Notes: a model not told the origin generated them from the sequence alone. 64,000 nt of DNA from Chitinophaga sp. MM2321 (GCF_964033635.1 NZ_OZ035533.1:3286001-3350000), one strand, 5' to 3'; positions 6,853 through 16,930 are shown, counted from the first letter of the stretch. Numbers and translations: made by a program.

Positions 6853-8595
6853 CTATTGTAATGGATCGAAATCGCCATCCCAATTTTTATTCTGTTTGAA
6901 CAATGGATTCAAATCCATGATGTTTTTAGGGATACCATAAATATAATATTGGTCTTTAATGGCGATATCCACCGCATCTGTTGCAATAACGGTTGATGTA
7001 AATCTGTTCCAGATCGTGTTAATATCTGACATGGGAGTAACTTCCGGTTGGGCTGGTTTTAGCAGTACTGCAATTCCATGTCTTTGTTTCAGGGCTCTCA
7101 GGTAATCAAACATTTTCCAGCGGCGTAAATCGTTCAGGCGTTTACCTTCAAAACAAAACTCAACAAAGCGTTCCGTTTGATATGCCTTCCTGATATCGGG
7201 CTGCAAAAGTGAGGTAATACCATAGTTACCATCCACACCAGGCAGTATACCTGCGCGCTGCCTGATTTGTTTTAATACATCCAATGCTACAGCGGTATTA
7301 CCCGTTTCGTTAGCGCATTCTCCATAATTCATCAACACCTCTGCATATCGGATCTCAATCCAATCTACCCCGGCATTATAAACGTTGCCCTTATCAATGG
7401 TTTTGTCTATTGCCTTTATGCGATAAAAACTTGAGTTGGACCATAAAGGGTCCAGCGTTATCTGGTTATGCACCCCTTCAAGTCCGGTAGCCCCACTAAA
7501 ATTGGTGATACTGGTAAAATAAGTCCACAAATAAGTTTTAGCATCCCGCATTCCTTTCAGATATTGGTTGGGGGCGCCATTGTAATAAATATCAGCATAA
7601 AATCGTTCATCCCGGCCAAAGAACAAGGTATCGTAGTTTCTTGTTTTTGATTCCCAGCTGGAGCCATCCTTCATGGGGAAGGCATTGACCAGGTCCAATG
7701 ATGGCCGGTCGTAGCCTACATCATCCTGTGACCAATCCAATGGGATTAAACCACCCTGGAAATAAGTGGACTGCGGATAGTTAAACCTGCGTACCATGAC
7801 CACTTCCTTATTTAACTCATCATCCCATATTTTGCTATAAGGGCTATACAATCCTTTGCCGCGTGTATCCAGAAAATCTTTTGCTGCTTTTGTGGCAGTA
7901 TATGCTTTTTCCCAGGAGGCAATTCCCCCTAATCCGTTAAACAACGGGCTGGCATAAAATAACAGTACCCTACCTTTAAAAGCCAACGCCACTCCTTTAT
8001 CAATTCTACCCAAATCGTTGTCAGTAAATGCATCAGGCAGTAGCGCCACTGCATCATCTATATCTTTCAAAATCTGCGTAACGCATTCAGATGTTTTATT
8101 ACGTGGTTTCTGCAACGTTGTTAAATCCGAAGTGGGTTGCTGTGCTTCCAGGATCAATGGTACTCCACCATAATCGCTTACAAGCGCATGATAAGCCCAG
8201 GCTCTCCAGAACAACGCCTGCCCTTTTATTTTATCTTTGTCTTCCTGACTAAAAGTAGCTTTATCGATATTGTCCAGCAAAATATTGATGGTGCGTATGT
8301 TGCTATACATGTTAAAGCTATTGCGCGAGTCGATGGTGGCCGTTCCCCTGAACCAATCATTTGTTTGTTTCTGATAAGCTACCCCTTCGTCTGTATTGTT
8401 ACCGGACCCGTATGTGTTTCCTGGCATCAGCTGAGAATAGATCTGATTTAAATACGCGGTAGCAATATTTACGTCGGACCATACCTGGTCGGGGCCAACT
8501 GCAGAAAGATTGGCTTTATCAAGCACCTTGTTACAGCCTCCCGATAAGAATGCTATGGAAATGATGAGTATTGCTATATTTAACTTATGCTTCAT
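6853..8595 (-). CDS. SusD/RagB-type outer-membrane lipoprotein (locus A)
   Basis: A 580-residue surface glycan-binding lipoprotein that should cap the SusC channel encoded just upstream. The lipobox is ISIAFLSGGC, lipidated cysteine near residue 21. The helical TPR-like core follows, with family hallmarks: a GQALFWRAWAYHALVSDYGGVP segment, and near the C-terminus a region around ERFVEFCFEGKRLNDLRRWK, typical of SusD proteins. It starts 29 nt after the SusC stop, so the two are cotranscribed. The ligand is unknown. It is the last gene of the transcription unit, followed by a strong terminator. Confidence 0.93.
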   Translation of the reverse strand: MKHKLNIAILIISIAFLSGGCNKVLDKANLSAVGPDQVWSDVNIATAYLNQIYSQLMPGNTYGSGNNTDEGVAYQKQTNDWFRGTATIDSRNSFNMYSNIRTINILLDNIDKATFSQEDKDKIKGQALFWRAWAYHALVSDYGGVPLILEAQQPTSDLTTLQKPRNKTSECVTQILKDIDDAVALLPDAFTDNDLGRIDKGVALAFKGRVLLFYASPLFNGLGGIASWEKAYTATKAAKDFLDTRGKGLYSPYSKIWDDELNKEVVMVRRFNYPQSTYFQGGLIPLDWSQDDVGYDRPSLDLVNAFPMKDGSSWESKTRNYDTLFFGRDERFYADIYYNGAPNQYLKGMRDAKTYLWTYFTSITNFSGATGLEGVHNQITLDPLWSNSSFYRIKAIDKTIDKGNVYNAGVDWIEIRYAEVLMNYGECANETGNTAVALDVLKQIRQRAGILPGVDGNYGITSLLQPDIRKAYQTERFVEFCFEGKRLNDLRRWKMFDYLRALKQRHGIAVLLKPAQPEVTPMSDINTIWNRFTSTVIATDAVDIAIKDQYYIYGIPKNIMDLNPLFKQNKNWDGDFDPLQ

Positions 8596-8624
8596 GTTCG
8601 TGTTTTTTAATTTAAAAACGCTTT

Positions 8625-11600
8625 TTACAGTCTTATGCTCACGCCAACAGTATAAGTTTTCATGATAGGGTAACTCATAAATTGAGATACTTCAGGATCA
8701 TACAACTTAAACTTGCTCAGATTAAACAGGTTTGTTCCTGCCAGAAAAATCGTTGCGTCTTTAATGAACAGTTTATTTAATAATGCCACCGGAAGCCTGT
8801 AATTCAGGTTCAGGTATTTCATCCGCAAAAATCCACCGTCATACACATTAAATGTAGAGGTCCAGGTATAACCCGCAGTGTGGGGATCTCCCCATGGGTA
8901 GATTTTAGGTGTAGCACCATCGGGGTTTTCAGTTGTCCAGGAATCAGCATGGTACATAGGCACCTTTCCTCCTCCACCAAAGTTTCTGCCCCAGGCATCA
9001 TTGTAACTGATTTTATATCCTGTGAGTCCCGAGAGTAATGTTTCTATTGTAAAACCTTTATATGAGAGGGAGATATTCAGTCCGTAAGATATAGGGGCGT
9101 TTTCCGCTCCAAAATAGTTACCTAACACGATCTGGTCATAACCATCTACTTTATTGTCTGGCTTGCCATTCGGGCCGCTAAAGTCTGCAAATAACATATC
9201 TCCTACAGCAGGTGCTGTTCCACCGATAGTATAACCGGCAGGTAGTTTATTCAAATCCTCCTGGGTGCGTAAAATACCTATTGCCTGGTAGCCATACCCG
9301 TAAGACGTTGTTTTGCCGTTAGGGTTAGCATAATCCTGTGCATTGGCAGCTACATCTTTCCTGATCACTTTATTTCTGGCATAGGTGAATATACCTTTCA
9401 CGTTGTAGCTGAAATCTTTGCCAATAATATTATTATATCCCAGTTCTATTTCAACTCCGTTTGACTTCACCTTTCCATAATTCTCAGGTGGTAAAGCAGC
9501 TCCAAACTCAACAGGAATAGCAAGTATCCTGGAGCCTAATATATCATAGGTATTACGTTTCCAGTAGTCGAAGGAGAAACGGATATTTTTAAACATAGTT
9601 GCGTCCACTCCTACACCCGCAGAGTTCGACTTTTCCCAGGTCAGATTGCTGTTGGGCAAACCACCATAGGTGAGGCGTGGGGCTGTAATACCACTGGCAC
9701 CCATATAGTAACTACCACCCTGAATAATGTATTGTTCCAACCATCTCCATCTGCTATTCGGATCATCTTTATCCAGTATATCATTACCGGTGGTGGCATA
9801 GGACCCTCTTATTTTCAGGAATTCAATGGCATTGCCAATTTTTGAATGCTGGAAAAAGTCCTCCCTGGAAATCACCCAACCCGCGGATACAGATGGAAAC
9901 CAACCCCAACGTTTATCCGGAGCGAAGTTGGTAGAGCCATCTCTTCTAACAGAAGCACTGATAATATATTTGCTGTCATAATCATAATTGAGTCTGCCAA
10001 TGTAAGACATCCTTCCAATCTGGTTTTCGTTACCATTCACTCTCCAGTCGGCACTGTTGCCACTTGTATATAAAAACTGATCCACGGCCACTAAAGGAAA
10101 ATTGTTTCTGTAGCCATTAAAATAATTACCATACTGTTCAAATTGTTCATAAACAGCGAGCGCCCCGATGGTGTGTTTTTTAAAAGTCCGGTCGTAGCTG
10201 ATTTGTCCGTTTAGCTGATATCCATCTGTTTTAGTGTATTCATTACCCATATATTCAACACCGGGATCTCCACTTTTCACCATACCGGTTTCCTCGTCTG
10301 TATAAATGAGCCCATTGGGGCCTGTTTTCTTGAAATTATACAGGTCCTGCTTCTTTGCAAAAGTTTTTACATAGCTGTTATTAAAGTTTTTGCTATAGGA
10401 ACCTTTGATTTTTAAACCCTCTACTGCGGCTATTTTGTATTCTGCTGTAAGCAAGGCATCTACTTGCTGGTTGTTATTACGCCAGTATCCCCCATTTTTC
10501 ATCATTTCTACAGGGTTGCCCAACCAACCGGGGTTATTGGGTTTTCCATTGATATAGACAGGTGAAAATACATCCCAGTATAATAACTTACCCCAAAGGT
10601 TGTTCAGATCATCGGAACCATAATCATAAGTAAAGTTAAACCGGTTGCGGGTGCCGTAACTGGTGCTCATATTCAGACCAAGTGTAAGATTTTTTACCAG
10701 ATTGGCTTCCAGGTTACCCCGCAGATTGTATTTACTGTACGACACCTGTGGTAAGAAGCCATCTTCCTTCACATAGGAACCTCCAATGTAAGCCTTCACC
10801 TTGTCGCTACCACCGGAAACGCTGAGTGCATAACGTTTACTGGAGGGATTGGAATAAGCTGCGTTGTAATAGTTTTCGCCCTTGGGATTATTCTTCAACA
10901 CCCAATCAATTTCTTCATCGCTCATACCACCGTTTACGGATTGAGATAGTTTCAAACCATCCGCAACAGGCATGTACTCTGGCAATGCACCTGTACGCAA
11001 TGTATTATAGGTAGCATTAAAATCAATTACTGCCTTTCCACTCTTTCCGGTTTTCGTTGTGATCAAAATGGCGCCGTTGGAGGAGCGGGAACCATAAATG
11101 GCTGCCGAAGCCGCATCTTTTAAAACGGTAATATCTGCCACTTCATTAGGATCGAGCGCATCAAAACTCACTCTATCCCTTACTACCCCATCGATCACAT
11201 AAATAGGTTCCACCGCACTGTTACTGAAAGAAGAGCTAACGCGTACTTTAACAGCAGATCCAATACCAGGTGTACCTGTTGACGACCGTACGAAAGTACC
11301 GGACAAACGGCCTGCCAATACATTTGATAAATTGGTAGCAGGTATAAGCTCTATATCCTTACCACTGATAGAGGAAACGGCTGAAGTCATTTTAGCGCGT
11401 TTCTGCGTACCATATCCCACTACCACTACTTCATTTTCCATTGCCATTTTGCTCTTCATCGAAATAACCACAGCTTCCCCCTGTCGGGCCCTGTATTCCT
11501 GCGTTTCGTACCCTACGTGGCTAAACACGAGTATACCGGGAGATTTGTCCGGTACGGATAATGTAAACTTCCCGACATTATCGGTAATAGCGCCAACAGT

Positions 11601-12005
11601 TGTCCCTCTAACGGCAACAGAAACACCGGGCAATGGGTTGCCTCCTTCATCTTGTACGCTACCGGTAACAGTAAACGGTGGTGATAATTTTTTCATCCCG
11701 GGCAGATGGTTGCTTTCTGCGGGGAGTGTACTGCCTGGCAAGGCAACTGCTTTGGAATTTGCCCTGGCAGAGGGCTGCAGCACCAGTAATGTCAACACAA
11801 TGCATACCAGCTTCATTGCACTGAAAAATTGCGGGATATCACCACTAAGCATTTGCCATTCGTAAAAGAACAGCTTCCTTGTTCGATATTCACCCGGCAC
11901 CGGCTGAATGTGTGTAGGATTTTTCGCGTAGCAATGATTGTAAATCTGCTTCATACTTTTGCTGTGTTTGAGATAAATAATAGAATCTACTTGCCTCCTG
12001 GACAT
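8625..12005 (-). CDS. SusC/RagA-type TonB-dependent transporter (locus A)
   Basis: A 1126-residue outer-membrane transporter. After the N-terminal signal region (hydrophobic core about residues 65-80) come a carboxypeptidase-regulatory-like beta sandwich (about 112-190), the plug with the family signature YGTQKRAKM and the IYVIDGVVRD segment, then the 22-strand barrel ending in VGVSIRL. It lacks the STN domain seen in loci B and D, so it probably does not signal to an anti-sigma factor. ATG 12005 is in an A-rich context. ATG 11954 (residue 18) is also possible. SusD follows after 29 nt. The 5' leader carries two adjacent hairpins (12069-12110). Confidence 0.93.
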   Translation of the reverse strand: MSRRQVDSIIYLKHSKSMKQIYNHCYAKNPTHIQPVPGEYRTRKLFFYEWQMLSGDIPQFFSAMKLVCIVLTLLVLQPSARANSKAVALPGSTLPAESNHLPGMKKLSPPFTVTGSVQDEGGNPLPGVSVAVRGTTVGAITDNVGKFTLSVPDKSPGILVFSHVGYETQEYRARQGEAVVISMKSKMAMENEVVVVGYGTQKRAKMTSAVSSISGKDIELIPATNLSNVLAGRLSGTFVRSSTGTPGIGSAVKVRVSSSFSNSAVEPIYVIDGVVRDRVSFDALDPNEVADITVLKDAASAAIYGSRSSNGAILITTKTGKSGKAVIDFNATYNTLRTGALPEYMPVADGLKLSQSVNGGMSDEEIDWVLKNNPKGENYYNAAYSNPSSKRYALSVSGGSDKVKAYIGGSYVKEDGFLPQVSYSKYNLRGNLEANLVKNLTLGLNMSTSYGTRNRFNFTYDYGSDDLNNLWGKLLYWDVFSPVYINGKPNNPGWLGNPVEMMKNGGYWRNNNQQVDALLTAEYKIAAVEGLKIKGSYSKNFNNSYVKTFAKKQDLYNFKKTGPNGLIYTDEETGMVKSGDPGVEYMGNEYTKTDGYQLNGQISYDRTFKKHTIGALAVYEQFEQYGNYFNGYRNNFPLVAVDQFLYTSGNSADWRVNGNENQIGRMSYIGRLNYDYDSKYIISASVRRDGSTNFAPDKRWGWFPSVSAGWVISREDFFQHSKIGNAIEFLKIRGSYATTGNDILDKDDPNSRWRWLEQYIIQGGSYYMGASGITAPRLTYGGLPNSNLTWEKSNSAGVGVDATMFKNIRFSFDYWKRNTYDILGSRILAIPVEFGAALPPENYGKVKSNGVEIELGYNNIIGKDFSYNVKGIFTYARNKVIRKDVAANAQDYANPNGKTTSYGYGYQAIGILRTQEDLNKLPAGYTIGGTAPAVGDMLFADFSGPNGKPDNKVDGYDQIVLGNYFGAENAPISYGLNISLSYKGFTIETLLSGLTGYKISYNDAWGRNFGGGGKVPMYHADSWTTENPDGATPKIYPWGDPHTAGYTWTSTFNVYDGGFLRMKYLNLNYRLPVALLNKLFIKDATIFLAGTNLFNLSKFKLYDPEVSQFMSYPIMKTYTVGVSIRL

Positions 12006-12068
12006 TTTTTTCTTATTTGTAGGTGTAAAAAGGCCACTCTGCGCATGTGATGCAACAGTTAAAATGCG

Positions 12069-12110
12069 CGCAGCGAGCCGCTGCGAATGGCGCAGGGCAT
12101 AATCTGCCCT
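12069..12110 (-). promoter_or_regulatory. Two adjacent hairpins in the SusC leader (locus A)
   Basis: CGCAGC/GCTGCG (12069-12074 with 12080-12085) and AGGGCA/TGCCCT (12094-12099 with 12105-12110) form two 6-bp stems with 5-nt loops, 64-105 nt upstream of the SusC start codon. There is no T-run, so they are not an obvious terminator. They may be leader-RNA structure or an operator. Weak evidence. Confidence 0.35.
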
Positions 12111-12480
12111 ATGGAATTGATTACAATACCTTTAAGTCAATTTGCTTTGCTGGCTTTTCTTTTGAGAATAAAATCGCTTATATCAGGAAACGATATTTAA
12201 GCGCGCGTATACTTAAAACAATTTAGATTTGGTTCGTAAATAAGCTCGTGTTAGTACCAATGCTGTTATTCTACACTTAACATCATGATTGCGCCATAAA
12301 ATTCCCATAATAATCCAAAGAATACCACCATTTTTTTTACTATTACAGATGCTTTTTTTGCAGGCAGATAATTATAGGCATCATATCCCTGATCAGGATC
12401 GTGTAATAAATGTCTTGCAATACGCCACAGCGTGCAACCATTTTCATAACTCAATAATATCCACTGCAGGCGTGCGGCCC
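12111..12480. other. 370-bp gene-free stretch
   Basis: This stretch lies between the leader of SusC A and the stop of the upstream hydrolase-like gene. It is AT-rich, with a few short dyads and no convincing terminator. A 72-codon frame on the minus strand (12266-12484) starts with TTG, has no recognisable features and is not called. The locus A SusC promoter probably lies here; I found no clear TTTG/TAnnTTTG pair. Confidence 0.5.
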
Positions 12481-14556
12481 TCAATCAATCCTAACCATTG
12501 CACACCCTCTTTGCAAGCTTATATCCATTGCAACTTTCTTTGCCGGCTTTACATCAGCTACCAATTCCCATTCTGTGCTGCCAGGATGCAACACGCTTAC
12601 GCGCCACTTATTCCTGGCAAGGTAGCGGTCAGGCAATGAGAGCAAAATCCTGACCTTTTCATTATCGCCGCCATTAATCAATGGAACAAGGACCTTACTA
12701 CCGCTTACTTCAAAAACGTTGGCTTTTACTTTACTGCCAGTTATTGTAACCACATTTGGTTGAAGCAACCATTTCCTCCCCTTTAGCGCCAGCAGCATTT
12801 GCCCATAATCGAGATAATATTCTTCAATGGCAGCATCCGGCTTGATGGTATGATCATTTCCCTGAACAGGAGCAGTAAGGAAGACACCCATATACAAGTG
12901 CGCCTGGAAATAGACATCGGGATTGGGTTTAAAATCAGCAGGGGATGCTGTCCAGGCAATCATCGGCCGATGGGTTGCCAGTTGACTGCATAAATTCAAA
13001 CTTTGCCAGTGTTGCCCGAATTCATCATAAATACCATCGATCTCTTCCATCAAATCAATGCGCCGTAGTAAAGGGTTGCAGAAAATGACCTTGTGTGACC
13101 GGTGCATTAATGGTCCCAGTTTTTTCATAAGTCCCTTCCACGAACTCAACATAGACGACACTTCTTTTCCTTCGGTAAAACTTATTCCGTCATCACGAAA
13201 AGTATTATAAAAACGTAACCAATCCAGGCGATCAATGCATATACCCGACGACGCCGGTATTTTCTCGATATGCCGCTTCGCCTGATCCAGCAAATGTTGC
13301 TGGAATTTTGGTTCTCCCGGGTCCATTACAGTACACCAATCCCATGAAACGATCGGAAATTTATGATCAGGGGGAACCAAAATGGCATCCCGCATTTGAT
13401 AGTACACAAAATCGTTGGCATCTTTCCATAAGTCATCAAACATCACCGCTTTACGTGGCGGCATATTTTTCTGAACATGACTTCCCGCCTCGGTGACATT
13501 AAAATAGCTCAGCGTGTAAAATCCCTTTTTAAAAAACCTTTCGGAATAGTCACTCAGTTGTTTGATGGAGGTCAGGCCATCTCCAATGGTTACGCCTTCC
13601 TGCTTCATTTTCATCCATTTTTCTTCATCGGTTTTCGTAGGCGGCAAAAACATGGACATATAGGGAAAATCGAGGGAGGCCTTCCAGTTGATGCTATAGG
13701 CCATTTTTTTATATTTCCCCTCGTCAAGGTCGCCTTCGTAAGATGAGTAAGATGCACAACCGGCCATTACATCGGCCATGGGTTCTTTGACTGTAAAATA
13801 CTCCTTATAGTTTTTATAGAACCAGGCCAGTCCACCGCGCCAATCGGGCTCATGAGCAATTAGATGCATCGAAAAGCGCACTTTGTTACCAGCATTTATA
13901 CGATGATTCGTATGCCTATAGGTAATTGTCCCGTCAGTATTTGTCAGCAAATCCATATCCAGCATATTGTCGCGTGGTGATTCCATAAAACTGACTGCGT
14001 AGCTTTTATTTTTGAAAAAACAAGTTGCCACCGGTATAACAAATGCCTTTCTACTCAAATGGTCGGCACCACCATATTTCAGTTCCAGGTTATTCAATGG
14101 AGCTGTCAGAAACGGATCTTGCCACAATTCAGCTTTTTCCGCTGTCTGGTTGTCACTCCATGTTGTCCAGAAATCGATACCTGTTGAATCAAGCCACTGT
14201 ACGGAAGTCAGCACAGGGCGGCTCCAACTTTTATCGTCCCCCGTTATTTCAATGGTCCAGTTTACCCCATCCGGTGTTACTGAAACGGTTTCCAAAGTGT
14301 GGCCCGTACGATCTTCCCATCTTATTTTTTTTATTATTTCGAACGAATCCCGGCTCTTTTTCAGAATGTTTATTGACAACACTTCCGCACTATCAATGCT
14401 ATTCTGTAGCATACACTCCTGTATCCCTGCTTTCGTTTTAAGTTTTACAAGAACCTGGTTATTCCTTATGGATAAAGAAGATGTTATCTGCGACAGCGAT
14501 AACTGTGGGAGAAGGGATATGCAGAATACGGCTATCAAAAATTTATACCTGTTCAT
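12481..14556 (-). CDS. Secreted hydrolase-like protein, probable TIM-barrel glycosidase of uncertain family
   Basis: A 691-residue protein with a signal peptide (about residues 1-22). The N-terminal half (about 25-250) looks like a beta-sandwich domain. The middle region (about 265-600) looks like a TIM barrel: WDWCTV near residue 400, then SGICIDRLDWLRFYN (Asp-Arg-Leu-Asp), reminiscent of barrels that end strand 4 with a catalytic aspartate, followed by KVIFCNP and DGIYDEFG. The C-terminus (about 610-691) is a small beta domain. I could not match it with confidence to a numbered glycoside hydrolase family. It lies between an ECF sigma gene (243 bp upstream) and the SusC/SusD pair A (475 bp downstream), which supports a role in glycan breakdown. 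Confidence 0.5.
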   Translation of the reverse strand: MNRYKFLIAVFCISLLPQLSLSQITSSLSIRNNQVLVKLKTKAGIQECMLQNSIDSAEVLSINILKKSRDSFEIIKKIRWEDRTGHTLETVSVTPDGVNWTIEITGDDKSWSRPVLTSVQWLDSTGIDFWTTWSDNQTAEKAELWQDPFLTAPLNNLELKYGGADHLSRKAFVIPVATCFFKNKSYAVSFMESPRDNMLDMDLLTNTDGTITYRHTNHRINAGNKVRFSMHLIAHEPDWRGGLAWFYKNYKEYFTVKEPMADVMAGCASYSSYEGDLDEGKYKKMAYSINWKASLDFPYMSMFLPPTKTDEEKWMKMKQEGVTIGDGLTSIKQLSDYSERFFKKGFYTLSYFNVTEAGSHVQKNMPPRKAVMFDDLWKDANDFVYYQMRDAILVPPDHKFPIVSWDWCTVMDPGEPKFQQHLLDQAKRHIEKIPASSGICIDRLDWLRFYNTFRDDGISFTEGKEVSSMLSSWKGLMKKLGPLMHRSHKVIFCNPLLRRIDLMEEIDGIYDEFGQHWQSLNLCSQLATHRPMIAWTASPADFKPNPDVYFQAHLYMGVFLTAPVQGNDHTIKPDAAIEEYYLDYGQMLLALKGRKWLLQPNVVTITGSKVKANVFEVSGSKVLVPLINGGDNEKVRILLSLPDRYLARNKWRVSVLHPGSTEWELVADVKPAKKVAMDISLQRGCAMVRID

Positions 14557-14799
14557 AGAGGCAGCTATCGGTATGATTCACATATTACAATTCCCGTTAA
14601 CAAAATGACGGGGAACCGTTACAAAACTAATATCACACACCAATACAAGACTACCCCCATTTTGATATATTCAAATGCTATTTTGATTATTGACGAGGAT
14701 TATGCCATGCAGAGCCGTATCAACATCCAGCGACGGATAAATTCACAAGCTATACTTCGTTGATTAATTCAAAAACCAAAATGAAGTGCCCCAAAAAGG

Positions 14800-15354
14800 T
14801 TATAATTCTTTCAAACACTTCCGGATCTTATCCAGTGCCCGGGCCATATGTGTTTTTACGGTGAGGGGGGAAATATTCAGGCGTAACGCAATTTCATTAT
14901 ATGACAATCCTTCCTCTTTGGTAAAATGGAGAATTTGTTTCTGTTGTTGTGGCAATCCATTGATGATGCTATTAAAATTTCTTTCAAACTCTGCATTGAG
15001 TAGTTTGCTTTCACCATCAGTAGATTTATTGATGGGGACATCTGCATTATACGCGCTTTTTCTGTTCCATTCCCGCGTTAATTTCTTGAATTGGTTGATC
15101 AGTTTATTTTTGGCTACAGTGATCAGCCATGCTTCCACCGGTTTGTCGGTGATCATATTTTTGCGCTCAAACCATAATTTAAGAAATACATCCTGTACTA
15201 TTTCCTGTGCCAGTACAGGGGATTTCAGGTATCGGATTGCGAGTTTATAGATCCGATTGCTATATCGATCATACAACAATCTAAAAGCATACTCGCTATC
15301 TTTAGCGAGTAGGGACATCAGTATTGATTCTTCCTGCTTTCTTTCGGTTGACAT
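14800..15354 (-). CDS. ECF-type RNA polymerase sigma factor
   Basis: A 184-residue sigma-70 family protein. Region 2 spans about residues 20-95 (FRLLYDRYSNRIYKLA, then AQEIVQDVFLKLW, the core-binding and -10 recognition helices). Region 4 spans about 125-180 (LPQQQKQILHFTKEEGLSYNEIA, then ISPLTVKTHMARALDKIR, the helix-turn-helix). No anti-sigma gene is adjacent. The next gene upstream (15545-16906) ends with a terminator and belongs to Sus locus B, whose FecR gene is itself without a neighbouring sigma. This sigma may therefore serve locus B, locus A, or both. ATG 15354 gives the usual short N-terminus. Confidence 0.92.
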   Translation of the reverse strand: MSTERKQEESILMSLLAKDSEYAFRLLYDRYSNRIYKLAIRYLKSPVLAQEIVQDVFLKLWFERKNMITDKPVEAWLITVAKNKLINQFKKLTREWNRKSAYNADVPINKSTDGESKLLNAEFERNFNSIINGLPQQQKQILHFTKEEGLSYNEIALRLNISPLTVKTHMARALDKIRKCLKEL

Positions 15355-15452
15355 GATTCAAAAGTAACTATTAAACAATATAACAATAAAGAATGAATGT
15401 TATTAATCCGTTACTTAAAAAAAGTGCTAAAATCTGAAAATTTTTAGCAAAT

Positions 15453-15485
15453 AACCCCGGCCGGGAAATCCAGCCGGGGTTTCTT
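15453..15485 (-). terminator. Terminator after Sus locus B
   Basis: Arms AACCCCGGC (15453-15461) and GCCGGGGTT (15473-15481) form a 9-bp GC-rich stem. It is followed by a T-rich tract on the minus strand (TTATTTGC) and by TTCTT on the plus strand. It lies about 60 nt past the stop of the PhoPQ-related gene and separates it from the sigma gene. Confidence 0.75.
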
Positions 15486-15544
15486 GCCTGGGGAAACGCC
15501 CTTTACGCACCAATATTGGTATTTATGATGGCTTACAAGTTTGA

Positions 15545-16906
15545 CTAAAGAATTTTTTTATCGTCGGTCATAAATACGCGGGTACTCTCTGTATATTCTC
15601 CGCCATTGGCATCCTTATACTTTAAGTTCACGTAAAAAGCACGGTAACCACTAGCCGGAAAAGCTTCCAGTACATTTACCCTGGATTTGTTTTTTATACC
15701 CAGACTTCTTGATTCCCACTTGTCATTACGGAAATCCATATCCTTTGAATCTGCCGACCAGACAATTACATCTGTCAGCTTATCTGAAGTAGCCTTAATA
15801 GCTACTTTCAAGCCTTTCTTACTTTCCTTGGTTTTCCAGGTACATACAGGATAATCGCTCTTGGTTAAAGTCAATCCGAAGAAAGAACTCAAACTCATCA
15901 TCGCCTCTTTCTTGTCACCCATACTATGTCCCACATTAGGAATATAATGAATCAGGTTCTGACCAGGAATACTATCATAATAGTTCTTGATATTATCAAT
16001 TGGCCAGTACTCATCATTAGTCCCCATAAAGATCATCTTGGGCATGGTCAGTTTGCTCTTGTAAGAATAAGGATCTATCATGGTGGTTAATGCCTTACCA
16101 TCACCGGAACCAATATCCTGTACAATACCCAGTTTCACATAATCTTCTATCTGAATACTGTAATCGTTCCAGACTTTTATCTGATACCCCATGCTCACCG
16201 GCATGTTCAGCATATCTATCACCATAGGTGCAATAGCCGCTACACGGTTGTCATTAGCACCAGTAAGCCAGGTAGTCCAGCCTCTTTTGGAAGCGCCGGA
16301 TACTACAAAACGGGTAACATCCTGGTGTAATTCCTGCTTGGAAAACTCCTGGATCGCATCCATCGCACGCTTGGCACTTTTTACCATCGGGAACAATAAC
16401 GGCCAGCTATAATCACCATCTTTTTTAAAGTTGTGCAAGGTAAATGAGATCAATGCATCTTCTGTCAGACCATCATACAACGGCTGATTAGGCGTTTGTT
16501 TTACTACCGCCACAATTGCATTGTTCTGCCTGGCTACCATACCCAATGAAGCAATCAGGTCATCGCCTTTACCACTCCAGTTAGGCAGCCCTTCTTTGTT
16601 AATACTGCCACCGGTGATAAACAATAAAGCCCCATCGTACTTCACCTGCGCCGGTACACAAATGGACAACTGATGTGTCCACGTATGCTCCCGCCATTGC
16701 TGAGAAGTGAGCAACAAACTATATACTTTCACATCGCCCAGGTCAAAGGTTTCTTTTAGCTCCCACTTATAGGCCTTGTCTCCATTATTTAAATAATGGT
16801 TTAATGCAGTAGCAGGTGTAATATCCGTTTGTGCGTACGCACTGAAAACAGGAAATGCGGCAACCAAAAATAACAGCACTATCCTATATGAAAATCTACT
16901 CATCAT
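15545..16906 (-). CDS. PhoPQ-activated pathogenicity-related (PqaA-like) alpha/beta hydrolase
   Basis: A 453-residue secreted protein with a signal peptide (about residues 1-25, cleavage near AYAQ). It matches the PhoPQ_related family over its length. Likely catalytic residues of the alpha/beta-hydrolase fold are the serine in VVSGASKRGW, the aspartate in MGTNDEYW and the histidine in NVGHSMGD. Family members are named for PhoP/PhoQ control in Salmonella; their substrate is not established. Here the gene starts 24 nt after the SusD stop and precedes a terminator, so it is the last gene of the FecR-SusC-SusD operon. An esterase or amidase role on the imported polymer is a reasonable inference. 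Confidence 0.85.
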   Translation of the reverse strand: MMSRFSYRIVLLFLVAAFPVFSAYAQTDITPATALNHYLNNGDKAYKWELKETFDLGDVKVYSLLLTSQQWREHTWTHQLSICVPAQVKYDGALLFITGGSINKEGLPNWSGKGDDLIASLGMVARQNNAIVAVVKQTPNQPLYDGLTEDALISFTLHNFKKDGDYSWPLLFPMVKSAKRAMDAIQEFSKQELHQDVTRFVVSGASKRGWTTWLTGANDNRVAAIAPMVIDMLNMPVSMGYQIKVWNDYSIQIEDYVKLGIVQDIGSGDGKALTTMIDPYSYKSKLTMPKMIFMGTNDEYWPIDNIKNYYDSIPGQNLIHYIPNVGHSMGDKKEAMMSLSSFFGLTLTKSDYPVCTWKTKESKKGLKVAIKATSDKLTDVIVWSADSKDMDFRNDKWESRSLGIKNKSRVNVLEAFPASGYRAFYVNLKYKDANGGEYTESTRVFMTDDKKIL

Positions 16907-16930
16907 GTTTTATTACTTTTTTTACAAAGA

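Noticed and set aside
12266..12484. 72-codon minus-strand frame directly after the hydrolase-like gene
   Set aside because: It starts with TTG, has no signal peptide, domain or convincing composition, and overlaps the preceding stop only by chance.
14012..14608. 198-codon open frame opposite the hydrolase-like gene
   Set aside because: It lies fully antisense to a coding gene with good family-like composition, and its own translation shows no domain or signal.
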